DNA of 9,154 bases, from assembly GCA_028064945.1 (NCBI GenBank), contig JAPTWQ010000018.1, positions 1 through 9,154 of the forward strand, given 5' to 3'. Below the pieces are notes generated by a model, which saw only the letters and a program-made list of their open reading frames with translations, searched no databases and was not told where the DNA came from. The translations under genes and the position numbers were made by a program. How positions within the stretch are numbered: the first letter of the stretch is position 1; each line of letters begins with the position of its first letter. The DNA is from Nitrospiraceae bacterium (GTDB lineage: Bacteria > Nitrospirota_A > Leptospirillia > Leptospirillales > Leptospirillaceae). Of the stretch, positions 4,163-9,154 are shown one piece after another.

Positions 4163-5212
4163 TTACATTCCCGGAGACGAAGTCTCCGCTCCCTGTTCGG
4201 GATCTTTTGAGGGATATTCATTCAAAAGGGGCGACAGGAGAACGCGATTGTCGACGACCGCCCCTTCAGGGAGGTCATCCGGATCGAGGCAGAAAGATGT
4301 TCCGAACAAATACGGAAGACGCTTGGCCTCATTAAGTTCTTCCAGCGAATAGGGCAAAGGATTGGACTCTCTCACGTGCTTGACTTGTTCGAGCTCCTTC
4401 TCCTCGACGATCCGACCTGTGATATCCCCATCTCCGTCGAGAAAGATCCGATACCCGGTCCAGTCTCCGAGAGCCAATGTTTCTTTCGCTTCCGGACTTT
4501 CGAAGTGTTCTCCTGCAACAGCATCGGCGAGAAGATACAGAAGTTTTTCTCGATCCAGACCGTGAGCGATCAGGTCATCATACTGAGATCGGGACAACCC
4601 ATAATCACCATGATCAATCGCTCTCTCCGCCAGATTGACCAATGTTTCTGACACATTTTCCGGAGTCACGTCATCAACAAAGTTTTCATCATCCAAGGCC
4701 ACATCTTCAATGATTTCCGCCACAGCCTCATCGAAAGTCTTTCCGGAAAGTGCATAACGAAGAACCTTTTCCGGAGAATCGTTCATCGTCAGGTATTCCT
4801 CAAGGCTCGTGACATTGGCAAGCGTCTCTTCCGTGAAAAACCGCTCGATCTCATCGGAAATCTTTCCCATGGCCTCCGAAGCTTCGGGTGTCAGCCGCCC
4901 GACAAGATTGTGTCCGTCCCATTCGACGGCGTGGCCTTGATGGACCTTCTCGAAAAGCTCAACAATTTCTGGATCCGCCAAAAACTGCCGGAGATATTCT
5001 CCGCGAACATTGCCCGGGATTGCCCAGGTCAGGGTGCGCCCGTGAAACTCCATCATCGGAATCGCCGGGCCGATCTCCCCGCTGACGGAAGCGCCCAATT
5101 CTCCCTCTTCCGTCAGGTAAATGTGGGCCGGCTGGATTCCGTTCTGTCCGGGATAGCGCAGATAAACAGGAATCTTACCCTCGATCGAAGATTCTTTAAC
5201 CTGAACAGGCAT
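4163..5212 (-). CDS. Acidic plasmid-type hypothetical protein, 349 aa
   Basis: The start at 5212 (MPVQVKESSIEGKIPVYLR) has AGGAGA 5 bases upstream, overlapping the TAG of the preceding 203-aa gene. Residues about 14-115 (IPVYLRYPGQ, AHIYLTEEGELGA, SGEIG, FHGRTLTWAIPGNVRG, HAVEWDGHNLVGRLTPEA) match, from memory, an N-terminal domain found in uncharacterised accessory proteins of plasmids and integrative elements. Residues about 140-349 are highly acidic, with stretches such as DVALDDENFVDDV, mostly helical, and unrecognised. The net charge must be strongly negative; DNA-mimic anti-restriction proteins are acidic too, but nothing specific supports that role. No signal peptide or membrane segment is present. 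A tight 7-bp hairpin with a 3-base loop (4172-4188) lies in its last codons, just before the start of the chimeric ORF. Confidence 0.85.
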   Translation of the reverse strand: MPVQVKESSIEGKIPVYLRYPGQNGIQPAHIYLTEEGELGASVSGEIGPAIPMMEFHGRTLTWAIPGNVRGEYLRQFLADPEIVELFEKVHQGHAVEWDGHNLVGRLTPEASEAMGKISDEIERFFTEETLANVTSLEEYLTMNDSPEKVLRYALSGKTFDEAVAEIIEDVALDDENFVDDVTPENVSETLVNLAERAIDHGDYGLSRSQYDDLIAHGLDREKLLYLLADAVAGEHFESPEAKETLALGDWTGYRIFLDGDGDITGRIVEEKELEQVKHVRESNPLPYSLEELNEAKRLPYLFGTSFCLDPDDLPEGAVVDNRVLLSPLLNEYPSKDPEQGAETSSPGM

Positions 5213-5220
5213 GCCATCTC

Positions 5221-5832
5221 CTAAGGTTTGAGTTTGTCATCAAGGTGGACAGTAACCGCTCTCCGAAGCACATGGGCATAGACAGACGAGGCTGAAAAGC
5301 TCTCGGAGTTCATCTCCCCGGGCCAGATTTCTTGGTCAAAGAAGAAATCGCGAGCAGTCGGACTCGATGTTGCCACTTCAAGCGTGGACCCCACCCGGGA
5401 CATGACTGCCTCGACGATGTTCTCAACGGTTTCTCTCGGATCTTCTCCGAGAAACTCTCCAATTTTCTCGGGAGCGGAGAGGCGATCAGCGATCCTGAAG
5501 ATTTCCTCGAAAGAATTTGTTTCGAGGGGGAGCGTCTGCGTCTTTTCCGAAATCCATCCTTCGACGGCGGACGGCGACCCGTAGCTTTTCATGGGAAGAT
5601 GGTTGAATATCAATCGCGACAATTCCGGGAGGCATCGCTTTCCGCATTCGTCGGCCGCCCCCATAGCGCCCATCAGGTCGTTCGAGAGAACCTTTAACAG
5701 GAATCCCCCAGGACGGACACCTTTTTTGGCGTATCGATCAAGAGCCTCGAGAAAGGCAGGAGAAATATTCCGATATTCCGGATAATCCGGATTATCGTTT
5801 GCCGTCATGATGTCAAAAGATGTCTTAGTCAT
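5221..5832 (-). CDS. Plasmid/phage-type hypothetical protein, 203 aa
   Basis: The start at 5832 (MTKTSFDIMTANDNP) uses the AAGGAGG supplied by the duplicated header module and lies 13 bases after the TGA of the 49-aa gene. The longer frame to 5880 would overlap that gene and is rejected. Residues about 19-95, with YRNISPAFLEALDRYAKKG, VRPGGFLLKVLSNDLMGAM and a GSPSAVEGWI end, follow a pattern I recall from small accessory proteins of phages and plasmids (FLEAL.RY...G..PGGFL..VL.NDL.GA ... GSP..V..WI), with no known activity. The rest (about 96-203) is unrecognised, with an acidic helical part (ETNSFEEIFRIADRLSAPEKIGEFLG). No membrane segment is seen. It is co-transcribed with the 349-aa gene, whose ribosome binding site overlaps its stop. 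Confidence 0.83.
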   Translation of the reverse strand: MTKTSFDIMTANDNPDYPEYRNISPAFLEALDRYAKKGVRPGGFLLKVLSNDLMGAMGAADECGKRCLPELSRLIFNHLPMKSYGSPSAVEGWISEKTQTLPLETNSFEEIFRIADRLSAPEKIGEFLGEDPRETVENIVEAVMSRVGSTLEVATSSPTARDFFFDQEIWPGEMNSESFSASSVYAHVLRRAVTVHLDDKLKP

Positions 5833-5845
5833 CACCACTCCTCCT

Positions 5846-5995
5846 TCACGAGACATACCAAAGCGCAAGAGCAAACACAATCTTCAGAAAGAGCATCAGG
5901 GCAAGAGCCGATCCCAGGGCCATCACGACGGAGTCCACGGGATCGGAAAAGATTTTGTCATGAAAGACTTCGAGTTTCTCTGCGATCTTTTTCAT
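5846..5995 (-). CDS. 49-aa single-pass membrane protein, copy 2 (too short for the usual ORF cut-off)
   Basis: Begins at ATG 5995 with AAAGGAGG at 6009-6002 and ends at TGA 5848-5846. The protein starts MKKIAEKLEVFHDKIFSDPV and ends FALALWYVS. It has the same layout as copy 1: a charged N-terminal 20 residues, then one hydrophobic helix (about 22-48, containing MALGSALALMLFLKIVFALA) with a lysine near its middle. It differs from copy 1 at residues 6, 15 and 44, and five other codons carry silent changes. It is the promoter-proximal gene of the central operon and is coupled to the 203-aa gene by an AAGGAGG overlapping its stop codon. The function is unknown. Its place after a VirB1-like transglycosylase suggests an envelope-associated role, which is inference. 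Confidence 0.82.
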   Translation of the reverse strand: MKKIAEKLEVFHDKIFSDPVDSVVMALGSALALMLFLKIVFALALWYVS

Positions 5996-6018
5996 GTCCG
6001 GCCTCCTTTGTTATATAT

Positions 6019-6047
6019 ATTATATATAATTTTAAAGGGCAAGTCAA
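6019..6047 (-). promoter_or_regulatory. Sigma70-type promoter of the central operon
   Basis: TTGACT (6047-6042), 17-base spacer, TATAAT (6024-6019) on the minus strand: a perfect -10, one base better than copy 1 (TACAAT). It sits between the transglycosylase stop (6057) and the 49-aa gene start (5995). The inverted repeat TTATATA-5 nt-TATATAA spans 6011-6029. The short leader places AAAGGAGG (6009-6002) near the expected 5' end of the mRNA. Confidence 0.8.
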
Positions 6048-6056
6048 CGGAGCGAA

Positions 6057-6575
6057 CTAGAATCGACGGGCGAACAGGATGGGCGAGGAGATCCTGGCAA
6101 GACGGACCAGGATTTTCTCCTCTTCGGGAGGCAGGGACGGGGTTCCCGTCAGACGGTGATAGCGCCGCCAGACGCGACGGACGTAACGCCGGTTCCGGTA
6201 AGACAAGTCATGCCAGAGGGGATGTCCGGCATTGTAGGCCGACACAGCATCCCAGACGAACGGATAGTGTTGGAGACGGGACTTGAGGTAACGAATCCCG
6301 TAGTAGAGATTCAGCCAGGGAGAATAGAGACGTCGGGGCGAACCACGGAAACCCATCATCCTGGCGGTTTCGGCCTTCACCTGCATGAGGCCATAGGAAT
6401 ACCGGCCATCGGGTTCCCGAACGCGGACGATTCTCCGGAAGTGACTCTCGGTGGACACGATAGCCGCCACGAGTCGGGGATCGACGCCAAACCGGCAGGA
6501 AAGGGACCGGATGGTATGTCGATAGGGCACCGGAGGGAGTAAAAGATGAAGACAGAGGGCCGTCGAGAGGATCAT
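6057..6575 (-). CDS. SLT-domain lytic transglycosylase (VirB1-like), 172 aa
   Basis: A peptidoglycan-cleaving enzyme of the soluble lytic transglycosylase (GH23) fold. The protein begins MILSTALCLHLLLPPVPY, a short hydrophobic stretch that probably acts as an export signal. The catalytic region has VAAIVSTESHF (37-46) with the presumed catalytic E43 (the ES.F motif of SLT proteins), YSYGLMQVKAET (59-70, the GLMQ motif), NLYYGIRYLKSRL (89-101) and AVSAYNAGH (110-118, the AYNAG motif). The C-terminal 50 residues are very basic and end in RRF. Such short SLT enzymes act in type IV secretion and conjugation (VirB1) or phage entry, opening the cell wall for a channel. The ATG overlaps the methyltransferase stop as ATGA. 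The last 10 codons recur at 1444-1476. Confidence 0.92.
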   Translation of the reverse strand: MILSTALCLHLLLPPVPYRHTIRSLSCRFGVDPRLVAAIVSTESHFRRIVRVREPDGRYSYGLMQVKAETARMMGFRGSPRRLYSPWLNLYYGIRYLKSRLQHYPFVWDAVSAYNAGHPLWHDLSYRNRRYVRRVWRRYHRLTGTPSLPPEEEKILVRLARISSPILFARRF

Positions 6576-8044
6576 GCCGTCTGCTCCTTATGGAAGACGA
6601 CTTTCGAGAAATTGGCATGGACGAGAGCACCGGCGATGGGTGGACAGACAGAATTTCCGCATAGACGGATCTGGTGGCTCTTTGAAATCTTCGTTCCGTC
6701 GGGAAGCTGGTCGATCACGTAAGAGTCCGGAAAGCCCTGGGCGCGAAAAAGCTCCCTCGGCGACAGCATCCGCATCCCAATATCGACGATCTGGTAATTG
6801 ACCCCATGAACAGTCACGAGTCCGAACCTGTCTTTTGTCGTAACCGTGTGCAGGGGCTCACGGAGTTTTGGGTCCTGGTCCGTCCCGTAATATTTCAAAA
6901 GGAAGGCCCGGACTTCGGCGACGTGGGTTCCTCCGGCCGTCAAGGACGGCATAGGTTCGTCGACGGGCTGGCCGTCCTTGCACGTTCCACGGAGTTTGAC
7001 AAGACTTGATGCGACGAGAGCGACTTTACCACCGCCTCCGGCAGTAATGGTCCCGATCGGCATATCGAGGGGACCTCCGATACTGCTCTTGAAGTCCCTT
7101 TGTATATGGAGCATGACGAGAGAGTGATGATCCACGGCGGTCACGGTCGATACCGGCTCACTAAGGTCGCTCCCCGGCCTCTGGCCTTTGTCACCAAAGT
7201 GCTTGGCAAGAAAGGCCGATACGAGGGATTCCCTGGTTTCGCTCAACATAGAGACATCTTGCTTGACCGGTACAATGAACGGATCAGGGCAGTCGACCAC
7301 ATACCGCACGATCCCCTTGGCGATGCGCCTGAGAGTGGCGTCGGCCAGCGGCTTCTTTCGCTCGAAGATGGACGGGCACGGGATCGACCAGTCGATGCAC
7401 TCGGCGGCCGTGCGCCACGGTTTCAACGTGGACTTGAACAGACGACCCATTTTTACATTGGGATTGATATGGGTGGGCTCGGGCCAGACTATCGGTCGAC
7501 CGTCGCACCGAGCGATCAGGAACAACCGTTTCCGGATCGTGGGAGCCCCATAGTCGGCCGCACACAGGATCTTATATTCGATCTCGTACCCGAGGTTCTT
7601 GAGCTGTGCCATCCATGCCCGGAACGTCTTGCCCTTCCGGTGCGGGCATGGCTTGTTGTCCGGCGTCAGTGGACCCCAATCGGAAAATTCGGGAACATTT
7701 TCCAGAATAATCACGCGTGGATGGACAGCCTTGGCCCATCGAGTCACAACCCAAGCCAGGGACCGGATGTTTTTCTTGACTGGCTTACCTCCTTTGGCCC
7801 GCGAAAAATGACGGCAATCCGGGCTGGCCCACATGAGTCCCACAGGCTGTCCCTTGGTTGTCTGAATTGGATCGACGTCCCATACGCTTTCGCAAAGATG
7901 GGAAGCCCATGGATGGTTGACCTCATGGATTCCGATGGCAATCTCATCGTGGTTGACAGCGAAATCGACAATGAAACCGGCCATCTCGATCCCTGTACTG
8001 GCTCCCCCTCCACCGGCAAAAAAATCGACAACAAGCTCATTCAT
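6572..8044 (-). CDS. C5-cytosine DNA methyltransferase, 490 aa
   Basis: Transfers a methyl group from S-adenosylmethionine to carbon 5 of cytosine in DNA. Motif I is DFFAGGGGAS (7-16). Motif IV is ASPDCRHFS (73-81) with catalytic C77; it reads D-C instead of the common P-C, a form I recall from phage-type members. Motif VI is ENV (115-117), motif VIII RKRLFLIA (171-178), and the C-terminal motifs include SPRELFRAQGFPDS (about 428-441) and GNSVCPP (463-469). Between about 280 and 425, the target-recognition side, a unit of the form EP..T.TA....LV recurs four times (SEPVSTVTA, DMPIGTITA, DEPMPSLTA, REPLHTVTT). No restriction endonuclease gene is visible, so it is probably a solitary methylase protecting the element from host restriction or regulating it. 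Its ATG overlaps the iscB stop. Confidence 0.95.
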   Translation of the reverse strand: MNELVVDFFAGGGGASTGIEMAGFIVDFAVNHDEIAIGIHEVNHPWASHLCESVWDVDPIQTTKGQPVGLMWASPDCRHFSRAKGGKPVKKNIRSLAWVVTRWAKAVHPRVIILENVPEFSDWGPLTPDNKPCPHRKGKTFRAWMAQLKNLGYEIEYKILCAADYGAPTIRKRLFLIARCDGRPIVWPEPTHINPNVKMGRLFKSTLKPWRTAAECIDWSIPCPSIFERKKPLADATLRRIAKGIVRYVVDCPDPFIVPVKQDVSMLSETRESLVSAFLAKHFGDKGQRPGSDLSEPVSTVTAVDHHSLVMLHIQRDFKSSIGGPLDMPIGTITAGGGGKVALVASSLVKLRGTCKDGQPVDEPMPSLTAGGTHVAEVRAFLLKYYGTDQDPKLREPLHTVTTKDRFGLVTVHGVNYQIVDIGMRMLSPRELFRAQGFPDSYVIDQLPDGTKISKSHQIRLCGNSVCPPIAGALVHANFSKVVFHKEQTA

Positions 8045-8211
8045 CCGATTGCGCGGGAAACCTCGGCATTCATGCCGGGGCGGGATAGCGCCTGTTCCCG
8101 CATTCCTTTCGGTTTGGCTATCTGTGAATATCCATACCCGTCGGCCCGCTGGAGAAGCCGACAGTGCTTGTGGGAGATCCCCTGGACCACGCCGGATCCT
8201 GTCCGGACGTT
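8041..8211 (-). repeat. 171-bp iscB 3'-end repeat, copy B (within iscB)
   Basis: The 3' end of the iscB gene, from AACGTCCGG near 8211 to the TGA. It is the counterpart of 3814-3984. Both copies are on the same strand, and the repeat pair is interleaved with the 260-bp repeat pair (order 260, 171, 260, 171), so recombination at either pair would remove part of the other's interval. Confidence 0.9.
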
Positions 8212-9154
8212 AAAACTCCCGGAGGAGCGGACGGCGACGCGGCCGACATGGATTCCCGCCTTTTTCCCGGAGGGCACCGTGGCCCGGACGAGATCGCCGG
8301 TGCGGAAACCGAAGTGCGTCTTGTCTTTCGGACAAAACCGGATCGGGAAGCCGAATGTGTCCGTCCGGGCGACCTGCCGGGTCCCGTGACCGGTGGCACG
8401 AATCCGGAGAGGGATCGTTCCCGGGTCGAGACGGACGGCTTCCCCGGACGTTCCGACGCAGGCGGCATCGATCCAGTGGGCCTTCGGGTACTCCTGACCG
8501 GCCCGGTTGAACTTCGTGCGTCCTCCGGATCCTGTCTCGACGGGAAGGCCCGTGTGTGTCAGTCGCCCAAACAGCGCCCACCGGGTGGTGTTGACGGCCG
8601 CCGCGTCCTTCAGAGGGGACTGGGCCCGGGAGAGGATCTTGGCGAGAAGATCCGACTTCTTCGCCAGGAACTCCTTGACCGGACGATTGCCCTTCTTTTG
8701 GTTACAGGCCCGGCAGGCAAGCGTCAGATTCGAGACCCGGTCGGATCCGCCCTTACTTCGCGGGTGAATGTGGTCGATCTCCAGGGGCACGTTCCCGGCC
8801 CCGCAGTAGGCGCAGGCCCGACCCCATTTTTCCAGCAGGTACTCCCGGACCTCGTAGCCGGCCAGGGTTCCCTGCTGGTAGTCGACCCCGGCGATCTCCG
8901 GATTGGCGATCTTTTGCATGTCGAACCGGACCAGCTCCTGGGCGATCCCCACCACAGGGGCCAGCCTCCGGAAGCGTTCGACCCAGGCGAGGGTCGTCTC
9001 GATCCGGTGTTGCAGACTCGGAGGAAGCCAACCCGACGGCCTCGTCCGGTTGTTGAAGCGGGGAGCCCGGTAGCGGGTCTTGCGGGAACGCCGTCCCCGT
9101 CTCACGGCCCGTCGTGCGGCCAGGCTGTTCTTGATCGCCTGCCCCCGGTGTTCC
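8041..9154 (-). CDS. iscB: IscB RNA-guided nuclease (RuvC/HNH), 5' end outside the window
   Basis: IscB is the IS200/IS605-associated RNA-guided endonuclease from which Cas9 descends; it uses an omega-RNA and cuts DNA with RuvC and HNH domains. The frame is open to the edge, giving 370 visible residues starting EHRGQAIKNSL, so the GTG at 9105 is not the true start; the PLMP domain and RuvC-I lie outside. Seen in order: arginine-rich bridge helix with RRGRRSRKTRYR (18-29), RuvC-II with QELVRFD (E73), HNH with CAYCG (114-118), LEIDHIHP (D127, H128) and CRAC (147-150), RuvC-III with HWIDAACVG (H226, D229), then the C-terminal domain with ISHKHCRLLQRADGYGY. All expected catalytic residues in view are present. 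The last 26 residues extend past the usual end, run through the right-end hairpin, and stop at the ATGA shared with the methyltransferase. Confidence 0.95.
   Translation of the reverse strand, partial: EHRGQAIKNSLAARRAVRRGRRSRKTRYRAPRFNNRTRPSGWLPPSLQHRIETTLAWVERFRRLAPVVGIAQELVRFDMQKIANPEIAGVDYQQGTLAGYEVREYLLEKWGRACAYCGAGNVPLEIDHIHPRSKGGSDRVSNLTLACRACNQKKGNRPVKEFLAKKSDLLAKILSRAQSPLKDAAAVNTTRWALFGRLTHTGLPVETGSGGRTKFNRAGQEYPKAHWIDAACVGTSGEAVRLDPGTIPLRIRATGHGTRQVARTDTFGFPIRFCPKDKTHFGFRTGDLVRATVPSGKKAGIHVGRVAVRSSGSFNVRTGSGVVQGISHKHCRLLQRADGYGYSQIAKPKGMREQALSRPGMNAEVSRAIG
8061..8080 (-). other. Imperfect right-end hairpin of the iscB element, copy B
   Basis: On the minus strand CCCCGGCA-TGAA-TGCCGAGG repeats the stem of 3834-3853, including its single C/A mismatch, but with one loop base changed. 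Preservation of the stem with a variable loop is what a structure recognised by a Y1 transposase would show, although with two copies this is only suggestive. It lies within the coding sequence for the IscB tail. Confidence 0.6.

Larger units (their letters stand above)
5830..6089 (-). repeat. 260-bp header repeat, copy 2
   Basis: Partner of 1217-1476. Here the module is in its intact setting: the right part is the real 3' end of the transglycosylase gene, so this copy is the likelier parent. The two copies are direct repeats on the same strand about 4.35 kb apart. Recombination between them would delete the whole central operon and the tnpB scar, leaving one promoter. Confidence 0.9.

Noticed and set aside
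7100..8389. Plus-strand open frame of 429 codons opposite the methyltransferase and iscB
   Set aside because: It is antisense to two genes with clear family motifs, has no ribosome binding site of note, and its translation has no recognisable motif; it is a codon-bias shadow.
1..9154. CRISPR array associated with the nuclease genes
   Set aside because: No regularly spaced short repeats were seen. The repeats present are two pairs of long single duplications.

Overview
This is a bacterial accessory region, most likely part of a plasmid, integrative element or prophage-like island. The evidence is compact same-strand gene strings with ATGA stop/start overlaps, plasmid/phage-type small proteins, a solitary C5 methyltransferase, a VirB1/SLT-type lytic transglycosylase, an ImmA/IrrE-type peptidase, and pieces of two different IS200/IS605-superfamily elements. 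Base composition looks moderately GC-rich with strong Shine-Dalgarno sites and sigma70-like promoters. I cannot name the species.

All intact genes read on the minus strand, so transcription order runs from high to low coordinates. From the right edge: the 3' part of iscB (8041-9154; RuvC/HNH RNA-guided nuclease related to Cas9, its 5' end and omega-RNA region outside the window) overlaps by ATGA a C5-cytosine DNA methyltransferase (6572-8044). That gene overlaps by ATGA an SLT lytic transglycosylase (6057-6575). A strong promoter (6019-6047) then drives a 49-aa membrane protein missing from standard ORF lists (5846-5995), a 203-aa protein, a 349-aa acidic protein, a chimeric 115-aa ORF ending in a second copy of the IscB C-terminal tail, three uncharacterised small proteins (123, 100, 176 aa), an ImmA/IrrE-like Zn peptidase and a phage-type 118-aa protein.

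Region 1383-1706 is a scar. It holds the last codons of a second transglycosylase copy, joined at 1476/1477 to a plus-strand tnpB 3' fragment with its hairpin-rich right end. Left of it, a near-identical copy of the promoter plus 49-aa-gene module heads a second operon (188-aa and 203-aa unknown proteins) reaching almost to the left edge.

The two most notable structures are: (1) a 260-bp 'header' module (transglycosylase tail, promoter, 49-aa membrane gene and the next gene's ribosome binding site) present twice at about 94% identity in front of unrelated genes; and (2) a 171-bp iscB 3'-end repeat present twice, each time abutting the start codon of a downstream gene through an ATGA, so that the IscB-tail stop codon and the next start codon come from the same four bases. 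No function can be assigned to most of the operon proteins. The context suits a conjugative-element accessory or host-defence-evasion cluster, which is inference.
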